NCBI GenBank assembly: GCA_949840465.1
Contig: CATKXE010000030.1
Coordinates: 1-35,615 of the forward strand
Length of the DNA: 35,615 bases
DNA from: an uncultured Lachnospiraceae bacterium
Lineage (GTDB): Bacteria > Bacillota > Clostridia > Lachnospirales > Lachnospiraceae
Direction of reading: 5' to 3'
Shown here: positions 16,169-23,047 of the stretch, piece after piece
How positions within the stretch are numbered: position 1 is the stretch's first letter
How the letters are laid out: each line of letters starts with the position of its first letter
Notes under the pieces: model-generated
What the model was told of the DNA's origin: nothing
Database searches by the model: none
Seen by the model: only the letters and a program-made list of their open reading frames with translations
Translations under genes and position numbers: made by a program

Positions 16169-16904
16169 TGGAGATGTATTGATTAAGGTGGATGACATCC
16201 ATAAGGTTTTTGACGACAGCCTCCATGCCCTGAACGGTGTTTCGGACGAGATTTTAAAAGGGGAAGTCGTTGTCATCGTCGGGCCTTCCGGCTCCGGTAA
16301 ATCAACGTTTCTGCGTTCGCTGAATTTACTGGAGGTTCCCACTTCCGGGCATATTTATTTTGAGGGAGTGGATATCACGGCAAAGCAGACAGATATTGAC
16401 AAACACCGCCAGAAGATGGGGATGGTATTTCAGCATTTCAATCTGTTCCCACATAAAACGATTCTGGAAAATATCACTCTTGCCCCGATCAGGATCCTGA
16501 AAAAAACCAGGGAAGAGGCAGAGACACAGGCCAGGGAGCTTCTGCGCAAGGTAGGTTTAGCGGAGAAGGCACAGGCCTATCCGTCCCAGCTGTCAGGAGG
16601 GCAGAAGCAGAGGATTGCAATCGTCCGCGCTTTGGCTATGGATCCGGAAGTGATGCTATTTGACGAACCCACTTCTGCGCTGGATCCGGAGATGGTGGGA
16701 GAAGTGCTGGAGCTGATGAAGCAGTTAGCCCACGACGGAATGACAATGGCAGTGGTGACCCATGAGATGGGATTTGCAAAAGAGGTTGCTACCCGGGTGC
16801 TTTTTATGGATCAGGGGCAGATCAGGGAACAGGGGACCCCGGAGGATTTTTTTGGGAACCCAAAGGATCCGAGATTACAGGAATTTTTATCAAAGATTTT
16901 GTGA
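16158..16904 (+). CDS. Polar amino-acid ABC transporter ATP-binding protein
   Basis: This 248-residue GlnQ/HisP-type ATPase energises import. Walker A is [10 protein letters not shown] at 41-50, the Q-loop is [12 protein letters not shown], the signature is [17 protein letters not shown], Walker B is [16 protein letters not shown] and the H-loop is [10 protein letters not shown]. The start is GTG 16158, inside the permease gene, with AGGAGG about ten bases upstream; no in-frame ATG lies near the family start. A terminator follows at 16961. Confidence 0.97.
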   Translation: MITNGDVLIKVDDIHKVFDDSLHALNGVSDEILKGEVVVIVGPSGSGKSTFLRSLNLLEVPTSGHIYFEGVDITAKQTDIDKHRQKMGMVFQHFNLFPHKTILENITLAPIRILKKTREEAETQARELLRKVGLAEKAQAYPSQLSGGQKQRIAIVRALAMDPEVMLFDEPTSALDPEMVGEVLELMKQLAHDGMTMAVVTHEMGFAKEVATRVLFMDQGQIREQGTPEDFFGNPKDPRLQEFLSKIL

Positions 16905-16912
16905 CAGGAGTC

Positions 16913-16953
16913 AAATGGACATGCCAACATGTTTATCTGGCTCGTTGCTTCGC
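16913..16953 (-). repeat. Dispersed repeat, copy 1 (minus orientation)
   Basis: Read on the minus strand this begins gcgaagcaacgagccag and continues to catgtccatttg. The first 17 bases are identical to 22564-22580 on the plus strand, and both copies end with a short hairpin built on acat...atgt followed by tgtccatttg. It sits just after the ABC ATPase gene and before its terminator. Confidence 0.75.
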
Positions 16954-16960
16954 AGGAATA

Positions 16961-17009
16961 AAGTCTTACTGATTTTTCAGACAAAAGGGAAAGTCAGTAA
17001 GGCTTTTTT
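16961..17009 (+). terminator. Intrinsic terminator of the amino-acid ABC operon
   Basis: The arm aagtcttactga at 16961-16972 pairs with tcagtaaggctt at 16994-17005 with one G-U pair, and is followed by a T-run. The loop region can pair further. It ends the three-gene transporter operon. Confidence 0.88.
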
Positions 17010-17107
17010 AAAAATACAGAAAATCATTGCCTCCGAAAAGACTGCCGTCAGGAAGAAACAACAGGGTTTTTCGAGAGCAACCTGAGTATAGGAAGAGGAA
17101 CAAGCGT

Positions 17108-18844
17108 ATGAAATATGAGCGTATCATGGAAGGAACGTTTCTGGAGCGTCCAAATCGGTTTATTGCCTATGCAGATCTGGCGGGAAGGACGGAGACAATC
17201 CATGTAAAAAATACAGGAAGGTGTGCGGAGCTTCTGATCCCGGGAGCATCGATCTATGTGCAGGAAAGCGACAATCCGGCAAGAAAGACAAAGTGGGATT
17301 TGATCGGCGTGGAGAAAGGCGCAAGGATGATCAATATGGATTCCCAGGTTCCCAACAAAGTAGTGCAGGAATGGGTGGAAGCCGGCAATCTGGCAAAAGA
17401 CATACGTCTGGTAAAACCAGAGGCCTCCTTTGGAAATTCACGGTTTGACCTATATGTGGAGACGGGGGAGAGAAAGATATTTATTGAAGTCAAAGGAGTG
17501 ACTCTGGAGGAAAACGGCGTGGTACAGTTTCCGGACGCCCCCAGCGACCGTGCGGTAAAACATGTACAGGAACTGGGAAGGGCAGTGGGCGAGGGCTATG
17601 AAGCCTGTGTATTTTTTGTGATTCAAATGAAGGGCGTCCGCTATTTTACGCCCAATATGGCTACGCACCCTGCTTTCTGCCAGGCGCTTAAAAAGGCAAA
17701 GGCATCGGGAGTGAGGATTCTGGCCTATGACTGTCAGGTGTCAAGGGACAGTATCCAAATCGCGGACCCGGTCCAGGTGGTACTGGAAAGCCCAAGGCTT
17801 TATGAGGCAGTGGCTCCCGTAACAAAATGGTATCGGGAGAATAAGCGGGATCTGCCCTGGAGAAAAACTTCGGATGCATACCATATCTGGGTGTCGGAGA
17901 TCATGCTGCAGCAGACCCGGGTGGAGGCAGTGAAACGTTATTATGAACGGTTCCTGGAGGAACTGCCTACAGTGAAAGAACTGGCGGAAGTGCCGGAGGA
18001 CAGGCTGTTGAAGCTGTGGGAGGGGCTGGGGTATTATAACCGTGCGCGCAACATGCAGAAGGCGGCACAACAGATCATGGAGGAATATGGAGGAGAATTT
18101 CCGCATACATATGATACAATCCGGTCTCTGGCCGGAATCGGGAATTACACCGCAGGAGCGGTAGGCTCTTTCGCCTTTGGGATTCCCAAACCGGCGGTAG
18201 ACGGGAATGTGCTCCGGGTTCTGTCACGGCTGCATGCCAGTAAAGAGGATATTATGAAAGCCAATGTCAGGTCGTGGATGGAGAGGGCGGTGGAGGAAGT
18301 GATTCCCAGAGGTGCGGCGTCAGATTTTAATCAGGGGCTGATCGAACTGGGAGCCATGGTCTGTGCGCCGGGCGGGGAACCGAAATGTGACATCTGTCCT
18401 CTTGCCGGCCTCTGCCTTGCCAGAGAGCGGGGAATCCAGAAGGAACTTCCCGTGAAGGCAAAGACAAAGGCCAGGAAGATTGAGAAGCGGACGGTTCTTA
18501 TATTCCGGGATCCTGAGAAGGTGGCAATCCGGAAACGCCCCTCCAGAGGGCTGCTTGCCGGCCTGTATGAACTGCCCAATGTGGAAGGGCATTTAAGCCA
18601 GCAGGAGGCTGCGATCTATGGGAAGTCTATCGGACTGGCTCCGATCCGGGTGAGGAAGCTGGGGGATGCAAAACATATTTTCAGCCATGTGGAATGGCAT
18701 ATGGTAGGGTATGAGCTGCTGGTGGATGAACTGGAAAAAAAATGCAGCGGAGACATGATTTTTGCAGAAAATAATGAATTAGAGACGGTTTATTCGATAC
18801 CTTCTGCATTTGAATTTTATATGTCCGTATTCCGGGAAATATAA
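17108..18844 (+). CDS. Fusion of SfsA nuclease-like domain and MutY adenine glycosylase
   Basis: The 578-residue protein joins two DNA-acting modules. Residues 1-230 are SfsA: TGRCAELLIPGA (37-48), SRFDLYVE and FIEVKGVTL (111-133, PD-(D/E)xK-like), FPDAPSDRAVKHVQELG, and VIQMKGVRYFTPN. Residues about 235-578 are MutY: VSEIMLQQT with catalytic Glu264, the helix-hairpin-helix LAGIGNYTAGAVG, AVDGNVLRVLSR with Asp365, a 4Fe-4S cluster (Cys419, 427, 430, 436), and a C-terminal Nudix-like 8-oxoguanine reader with IFSHVEWH. MutY removes A opposite 8-oxoG. ATG 17108 follows AGGAAGAGG. No internal stop or start-site signal separates the parts. Confidence 0.93.
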   Translation: MKYERIMEGTFLERPNRFIAYADLAGRTETIHVKNTGRCAELLIPGASIYVQESDNPARKTKWDLIGVEKGARMINMDSQVPNKVVQEWVEAGNLAKDIRLVKPEASFGNSRFDLYVETGERKIFIEVKGVTLEENGVVQFPDAPSDRAVKHVQELGRAVGEGYEACVFFVIQMKGVRYFTPNMATHPAFCQALKKAKASGVRILAYDCQVSRDSIQIADPVQVVLESPRLYEAVAPVTKWYRENKRDLPWRKTSDAYHIWVSEIMLQQTRVEAVKRYYERFLEELPTVKELAEVPEDRLLKLWEGLGYYNRARNMQKAAQQIMEEYGGEFPHTYDTIRSLAGIGNYTAGAVGSFAFGIPKPAVDGNVLRVLSRLHASKEDIMKANVRSWMERAVEEVIPRGAASDFNQGLIELGAMVCAPGGEPKCDICPLAGLCLARERGIQKELPVKAKTKARKIEKRTVLIFRDPEKVAIRKRPSRGLLAGLYELPNVEGHLSQQEAAIYGKSIGLAPIRVRKLGDAKHIFSHVEWHMVGYELLVDELEKKCSGDMIFAENNELETVYSIPSAFEFYMSVFREI

Positions 18845-18854
18845 GATCACAGAT

Positions 18855-18883
18855 TTGCAGTCTGGGGGTGAGTGTGGTATAAT
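18855..18883 (+). promoter_or_regulatory. Promoter of the TetR-DGK genes
   Basis: TTGCAG at 18855-18860 and consensus TATAAT at 18878-18883 are separated by 17 bases. A hairpin ttgcgc-tgaa-gcgcaa at 18887-18902 covers the likely transcription start. Being palindromic, it could be an operator for the regulator encoded just downstream, or a 5' mRNA stem. Confidence 0.75.
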
Positions 18884-18942
18884 GAATTGCGCTGAAGCGC
18901 AACTGTCAGTAGTTTTTATGCTTTACCAGGAGGGTAACGTAC

Positions 18943-19545
18943 ATGGGAGAGAAGATGGAGTTATCCAGGCAGCAGCAGAAGTCAAAACAGACGAAGGATC
19001 GTATCTTTCGGGCTGCGAAGCAGATTCTGAAGAAAAAAGGATATGAAGAGCTTTCCATTAAAAATATCTGCGAGGAAGCAGGGGTTTCCAACGGAAGCTT
19101 TTACCATCATTTTAAGACAAAAGACGACCTGCTTTCCTATTATATTGAGGAACAGCCAAGCATCAATCCAGAGCTTTTAGAAGTGCCGCGCAATGTGGAT
19201 GAAGCGAAAATAGCAATCATCAGAGTTTATTTAAATTATGTAGAATACTGCAGGGAATTGGGCGTAGAGTTTATATCCGGGTATTACAATCCGAAAAATC
19301 AGGCGCTGAACGCCGCCATACGGACAGAGCGGCCTTACCCTATCGTCACGGTTCAGGCATATGTGGAGAAAGCGGCATTGGCCGGGGTGATCCGCCTGAA
19401 TGTGGATATTGAGTCCTTTACTACGGATATCCGTATGATCGTCATCGGCAATGTATTTGAGTGGTGTCTGCGCAGTGGGGACGCTGATATTGAGGGAAAT
19501 ATGAGGCGTTCTCTGGGCAAATATCTGGACAGTACGGTTTTCTGA
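18943..19545 (+). CDS. TetR/AcrR family transcriptional regulator
   Basis: This is a 200-residue DNA-binding regulator. The N-terminal helix-turn-helix is clear: DRIFRAAKQILKKKGYEELS, then IKNICEEAGVSNGSFYHHFK and TKDDLLSYYI. The helical ligand-binding half (about 70-200) has no close motif I can name. CAGGAGGGTAAC precedes ATG 18943. The diacylglycerol kinase gene starts 18 bases after its stop, so the two are probably one operon. The target and ligand are unknown; self-regulation through the palindrome at 18887-18902 is a guess. Confidence 0.93.
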   Translation: MGEKMELSRQQQKSKQTKDRIFRAAKQILKKKGYEELSIKNICEEAGVSNGSFYHHFKTKDDLLSYYIEEQPSINPELLEVPRNVDEAKIAIIRVYLNYVEYCRELGVEFISGYYNPKNQALNAAIRTERPYPIVTVQAYVEKAALAGVIRLNVDIESFTTDIRMIVIGNVFEWCLRSGDADIEGNMRRSLGKYLDSTVF

Positions 19546-19563
19546 TCCCGCGGAGGTACAAAA

Positions 19564-20484
19564 GTGAAATACATTTTTATCGTAAATACAAAATCACGTT
19601 CCGGGCGGGGCGGGATGATCTGGAATCTAATCGAGCCGGAATTAAAAAAAAGAAGAGTGGATTATCAGGTATTTCACACAGAATATACGCACCATGCCAT
19701 GGAAATGACTGCCGGGATCACCGCGGACGGCCGGGAGCATACTCTGGTGGTGGTTGGCGGAGACGGTACTGTAAATGAGGTGGTAAACGGCATCCGGGAG
19801 TATTCCAAAGTGACGCTGGGCTACATACCGACCGGCTCGGGAAATGATTTTACCAGAGCTCTAGGGCTTCCGTCCGACTGCCATCAGGCGCTGGAGACGA
19901 TTCTTGATCCCAAAAGGAGAGTGTCTATGGATGTGGGGCGTGTAAACTGCGGCGGCCATACTTACCGCTTTGCCGTCAGCACAGGAATAGGGTTTGATGC
20001 GGCAGTCTGCCATCAGGCGGCTGTATCCCGGATAAAAACCGTACTCAACAAATGGGGGCTGGGGAAGCTGACGTATCTTGTGATTGCATTGAAATCGCTT
20101 CTTGCGCAGCGCCCAAAGCCCGCGCAGATATGGCTGGACGGGGATAGGACGGAGAAGTTTGAACATACTTATTTTGCGGCGGTAATGAATCATCCATATG
20201 AAGGAGGCGGATTCTTTTTCTGCCCGGATGCGAAGATCGGGGATGGGATGCTGGATGTGATCGTGGCGTCAGATCTGCCGAAGTGGAAGATTCTGCTGCT
20301 GCTTCCTACGGCTTTTAAAGGAAAGCATGTGAAATACAAGGGGATTTCTATTTACCAGTGTAAAGAGATTACCGTAAGAATGAACAGGAAGCTTCCGGTT
20401 CACGCCGACGGGGAGCCCATTGCCGCAGAGAAGGAAATCAGGGTGGGCCTGGAGCGCGAACAGCTTCAAGTGCTCGCACCGTAG
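19564..20484 (+). CDS. Diacylglycerol kinase family lipid kinase (DgkB/YegS type)
   Basis: This 306-residue soluble lipid kinase probably phosphorylates diacylglycerol to phosphatidate, returning DAG made during lipoteichoic-acid or glycolipid synthesis to the phospholipid pathway. Motifs are FIVNTKSRSGRGGMIW at the N-terminus, VVVGGDGTVNEVVNGIREYS (nucleotide-binding GGDGT), YIPTGSGNDFTRALGLP and HADGEPIAAEKEI near the C-terminus. The start is GTG 19564 with GGAGG eight bases upstream. Other lipid substrates cannot be excluded. Confidence 0.93.
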   Translation: MKYIFIVNTKSRSGRGGMIWNLIEPELKKRRVDYQVFHTEYTHHAMEMTAGITADGREHTLVVVGGDGTVNEVVNGIREYSKVTLGYIPTGSGNDFTRALGLPSDCHQALETILDPKRRVSMDVGRVNCGGHTYRFAVSTGIGFDAAVCHQAAVSRIKTVLNKWGLGKLTYLVIALKSLLAQRPKPAQIWLDGDRTEKFEHTYFAAVMNHPYEGGGFFFCPDAKIGDGMLDVIVASDLPKWKILLLLPTAFKGKHVKYKGISIYQCKEITVRMNRKLPVHADGEPIAAEKEIRVGLEREQLQVLAP

Positions 20485-20513
20485 CAGGCAAAACCCGATA
20501 CAGACAAAGGTTC

Positions 20514-20545
20514 GTTACAGTTCGCAGCTGGCCAGACTGTAAGCC
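20514..20545 (+). repeat. Possible small palindromic element
   Basis: TTACAGT at 20515-20521 pairs perfectly with ACTGTAA at 20536-20542, enclosing a loop with the self-complementary ctggccag. It resembles, in shorter form, the elements at 28393-28429 and 33081-33117. It may also help end the diacylglycerol kinase transcript, though no T-run follows. Confidence 0.4.
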
Positions 20546-20593
20546 GGAATCGTAATACGGAATAAAAGTTCTGTAAATGTTTTGTGAACCTTC

Positions 20594-20622
20594 TTGTGGT
20601 TACAGGGGATTCGTGCTATAAT
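20594..20622 (+). promoter_or_regulatory. Extended -10 promoter of the PAP2-trpS operon
   Basis: TTGTGG at 20594-20599, 17 bases, and TATAAT at 20617-20622 preceded by TGc, an extended -10. It lies inside the upstream extension of the PAP2 reading frame and so rules out starts before about 20629. It probably drives both PAP2 and trpS. Confidence 0.8.
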
Positions 20623-20670
20623 CGGGAAATGAAAAGTGCAGGGGATTTTATTTTAGAGGGAGCGTTTCAT

Positions 20671-21357
20671 ATGACCAGGAAGGAAAGGGCGGTACAATTA
20701 CTCAAAAAGTATAAGCATGGCTGGGTATTCAGCTATCTGATTGTCTATTTGATTTGGTTCTTTTATCTGGAGAAGCATGTGACTAAGAACTATCTTGTGA
20801 TACATGCTGCGATAGATGACAGGATCCCGTTTGTAGAATATTTTATCATTCCATATCTGTCATGGTTTTTGTTTATTGCCATCGTATTTTTATACTTTTT
20901 CTTTACGGATGTGGAAGGTTTTTACAGGCTTGCCAGACTGATGTTTGCGGGGATGACTGTTTTTTTAATTATTTCCACGCTGATACCGAACGGAGTGCAT
21001 CTCAGGCCGTTTGTATTTGAACGGGATAATGTTTTTGTGGATATGGTCAGAATGCTTTATTGGGCGGATACGCCGACGAATGTGATGCCCAGTATCCATG
21101 TATATAATTCACTGGCAGCCTGCATTGCAGTCTGCCACAGCAGAAAATTGCAGGAGCATAAGGCGGTTTGTTATGCTGCATACGTTATTGCCGCGCTGAT
21201 TATCCTTTCTACGATGTTTTTAAAGCAGCATTCCGTTGTGGATGTGGCTACAGCGTTTGTAATGGCGTATACGCTGTATTTCGTGTTCTATGCACCGGAA
21301 GGGCACAGGTATGTGAAGGAGCGTCGTGTAAAAACAGCGCTTATATCGAGTAAATAA
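20671..21357 (+). CDS. PAP2-superfamily membrane phosphatase
   Basis: This 228-residue protein has about six membrane segments. The PAP2 active-site pieces are NGVHLRPFVFERDN (motif 1-like, Arg-Pro), PSIHVYNSLAACIAV (motif 2, Ser-x-His) and STMFLKQHSVVDVATA (motif 3, His and Asp). The arrangement is like the phosphatidate or inositol-phosphoceramide branch. It may dephosphorylate phosphatidate or another lipid phosphate. I place the start at ATG 20671 (GAGGG upstream) because the frame's earlier starts overlap the promoter at 20594-20622. It ends 30 bases before the trpS start. The gene before encodes a kinase acting in the opposite direction. Confidence 0.87.
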   Translation: MTRKERAVQLLKKYKHGWVFSYLIVYLIWFFYLEKHVTKNYLVIHAAIDDRIPFVEYFIIPYLSWFLFIAIVFLYFFFTDVEGFYRLARLMFAGMTVFLIISTLIPNGVHLRPFVFERDNVFVDMVRMLYWADTPTNVMPSIHVYNSLAACIAVCHSRKLQEHKAVCYAAYVIAALIILSTMFLKQHSVVDVATAFVMAYTLYFVFYAPEGHRYVKERRVKTALISSK

Positions 21358-21387
21358 CAGAGTTTCAGGATGGGAAAGGGAAGAATG

Positions 21388-22476
21388 ATGGGAAAGATTA
21401 TGTTGACGGGAGACAGACCTACCGGCAGGCTGCATGTAGGCCACTACGTCGGCTCCCTGAGGAGAAGGGTGGAGCTGCAGAATTCAGGAGAGTTTGATGA
21501 GATATTTATTATGATCGCGGATGCGCAGGCTCTGACAGACAATGCGGACAATCCGGAGAAGGTGAGGCAGAATATCATTGAGGTGGCGCTGGATTATCTG
21601 GCATGCGGGCTTGACCCGGATAAATCCTCGCTGTTTATACAGTCTCAGGTGCCGGAACTCTGTGAATTATCCTTTTATTATATGAATCTGGTGACGGTGT
21701 CCAGGCTGCAGAGGAACCCTACCGTAAAGTCCGAGATCCAGATGCGGAATTTTGAGGCCAGCATCCCGGTAGGATTTTTTACATATCCGATCAGCCAGGC
21801 AGCAGATATTACGGCGTTTAAGGCCACGACAGTGCCGGTGGGAGACGATCAGCTTCCCATGCTGGAGCAGACAAAGGAGATTGTGAGGAAATTTAATTCC
21901 CTGTATGGGGATACATTGACAGAGCCGGACGTCCTTCTTCCGGATAATCAGGCATGCATGCGTCTTCCGGGCATTGACGGGAAGGCAAAAATGAGCAAAT
22001 CACTGAATAACTGCATTTATCTCTCAGAGGAGCCGGACGAGATCAGGCAGAAAGTATTCAGTATGTTTACAGATCCCACCCATATCCGTATTGATGATCC
22101 GGGAAAGCTGGAGGGCAATACCGTCTTTACTTATCTGGACGCGTTCTGTAAGCCGGAGCATTTTCCGGAATTTTTACCGGAATACGCAAATCTGGATGAA
22201 CTTAAGGCACACTATCAACGGGGCGGCCTGGGGGATATGAAGGTGAAGCGTTTCCTTAATTCGGTTCTGCAGGCCGAATTGGAGCCGATCAGGAACCGCA
22301 GGAAAGAATATCAGAAAGATATTCCGTATGTATACGAGATTTTGAAAAAGGGCAGCGAGAAAGCAGAGAAGGTCGCGGCAGAGACGCTTAAGGATGTCAA
22401 GGCAGCAATGAAGATCAATTATTTTGACGATCAGGAGCTGATCAACGGGCAGGCGGAGAAGTTTAAACGCTCCTAA
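21388..22476 (+). CDS. trpS: Tryptophanyl-tRNA synthetase
   Basis: This class I enzyme charges tRNA-Trp in the cytoplasm. The 362-residue protein has MLTGDRPTGRLHVGHYVGSL (HIGH-like), AQALTDNA, the dimer and tryptophan-site block SFYYMNLVTVSRLQRNPTVK, QAADITAFKATTVPVGDDQ and GKAKMSKSLNN (KMSKS at about 201). The frame opens at 21370, with ATGs at 21385 and 21388; AAAGGGAAG just before the last two and the family N-terminus favour 21388. No T-box leader precedes it and it appears to share the PAP2 promoter. A terminator follows at 22531. Confidence 0.95.
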   Translation: MGKIMLTGDRPTGRLHVGHYVGSLRRRVELQNSGEFDEIFIMIADAQALTDNADNPEKVRQNIIEVALDYLACGLDPDKSSLFIQSQVPELCELSFYYMNLVTVSRLQRNPTVKSEIQMRNFEASIPVGFFTYPISQAADITAFKATTVPVGDDQLPMLEQTKEIVRKFNSLYGDTLTEPDVLLPDNQACMRLPGIDGKAKMSKSLNNCIYLSEEPDEIRQKVFSMFTDPTHIRIDDPGKLEGNTVFTYLDAFCKPEHFPEFLPEYANLDELKAHYQRGGLGDMKVKRFLNSVLQAELEPIRNRRKEYQKDIPYVYEILKKGSEKAEKVAAETLKDVKAAMKINYFDDQELINGQAEKFKRS

Positions 22477-22530
22477 AAAGGATGCAAGGAGTATAGAAGT
22501 GCAGATTTGACAGATATCAATCGTATAAAA

Positions 22531-22560
22531 AGCGGAGGCTTGTCCTCCGCTGGATTTATT
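22531..22560 (+). terminator. Terminator after trpS
   Basis: agcggagg at 22531-22538 pairs perfectly with cctccgct at 22544-22551 around a 5-base loop, followed by ggatttattt. The T-run is imperfect, so it is a moderate terminator. Confidence 0.7.
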
Positions 22561-22563
22561 TCC

Positions 22564-22606
22564 GCGAAGCAACGAGCCAGGCGGACATGTTTTTGTATGT
22601 CCATTT
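22564..22606 (+). repeat. Dispersed repeat, copy 2 (plus orientation)
   Basis: The segment begins gcgaagcaacgagccag (22564-22580), identical to the reverse complement of 16937-16953. It continues with the hairpin ggacat-gtttttgt-atgtcc and then attt. It sits between the trpS terminator and the longer inverted repeat at 22623. Confidence 0.75.
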
Positions 22607-22622
22607 GGCGACTGCCGCGAGG

Positions 22623-22690
22623 GTCAAATACCCCGCAGCTTGCTGCGCTGGAAATATGATGCCCCGTCAGCTTGCTGCGGGGTATTTGAC
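22623..22690. repeat. Perfect 17-bp inverted repeat with internal direct repeat
   Basis: The arms gtcaaataccccgcagc (22623-22639) and gctgcggggtatttgac (22674-22690) are perfectly complementary. The 34-base loop begins and ends with parts of a 12-base direct repeat, cagcttgctgcg, at 22636-22647 and 22668-22679. The rest of 22691-22825 contains nothing I recognise. No T-run flanks the arms, so it looks like a palindromic repeat or cruciform rather than a terminator. Confidence 0.8.
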
Positions 22691-22810
22691 TTTCAGGATG
22701 CAAACCGGAGTAGAAAGCAGGATCATTTACTGCTGCTGTTTTTAGGAACCGCATGGAAATCATTTAGTCATGAGATATCCTGCGATATTGGTTCAGGTTA
22801 CTTTCCGCTG

Positions 22811-22872
22811 TTTTAAAATAAAAAAATCAAGGATAATATCGGAAATCCTTCCTATTCCCGAAAACCCTTGAT
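22811..22872 (-). terminator. Terminator of tRNA-Arg
   Basis: On the minus strand ATCAAGG (22866-22872) pairs with CCTTGAT (22826-22832), then TTTTTTATTTTAAAA follows at 22811-22825. The hairpin begins just after the tRNA 3' end. Confidence 0.8.
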
Positions 22873-22884
22873 CTTAAAAGAAAA

Positions 22885-22958
22885 CGTGCGATAGAGGATT
22901 CGAACCCCCGACCTTCTGGTCCGTAGCCAGACGCTCTATCCAGCTGAGCTAATCGCAC
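22885..22958 (-). tRNA. tRNA-Arg, anticodon ACG
   Basis: The minus strand folds as a normal 74-base tRNA. The acceptor stem is GTGCGAT/ATCGCAC with discriminator G, the D arm is GCTC-AGCTGGATA-GAGC, the anticodon stem is TCTGG/CCAGA with loop CTACGGA giving ACG, and the T arm contains GGGGGTTCGAATCCTCT. CCA is not encoded. A34 is expected to become inosine, so this tRNA reads CGU, CGC and CGA. It has its own promoter and terminator, on the same strand and downstream of the phosphofructokinase gene. Confidence 0.97.
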
Positions 22959-22966
22959 AAAATGAT

Positions 22967-23012
22967 AAAGCCGCTCACAACATAAATTAGTATATAATAT
23001 GGGAGCGGCTTT
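22967..23012. repeat. 10-bp inverted repeat surrounding the tRNA-Arg -10 box
   Basis: AAAGCCGCTC at 22967-22976 pairs with GAGCGGCTTT at 23003-23012. The 26-base loop holds the -10 element of the tRNA-Arg promoter. It may terminate phosphofructokinase transcripts, since it ends in a short T-run on the minus strand. Confidence 0.75.
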
Positions 23013-23017
23013 GTCAA
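22989..23017 (-). promoter_or_regulatory. Promoter of tRNA-Arg
   Basis: On the minus strand consensus TTGACA (23012-23017), 17 bases, then TATACT (22989-22994). The start would be about 24 bases before the mature tRNA 5' end. The spacer overlaps one arm of the inverted repeat at 22967-23012. Confidence 0.85.
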
Positions 23018-23018
23018 G

Positions 23019-23039
23019 TTCAAAAAAACTTTTTTTGAA
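23019..23039. terminator. A/T hairpin at the end of the phosphofructokinase gene
   Basis: TTCAAAAAAA at 23019-23028 and TTTTTTTGAA at 23030-23039 are perfectly complementary around one base. On the minus strand this follows the phosphofructokinase stop by nine bases and carries a T-run. With the inverted repeat next to it, it probably ends that transcript. Confidence 0.6.
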
Positions 23040-23047
23040 TTATTTTC

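Noticed and set aside
20584..20670. Upstream extension of the PAP2 protein
   Set aside because: The extension overlaps the extended -10 promoter at 20594-20622 and has no ribosome-binding site; ATG 20671 is better.
22623..22690. Insertion sequence or integron attachment site
   Set aside because: There is a strong palindrome but no transposase, integrase or flanking target duplication that I can see.
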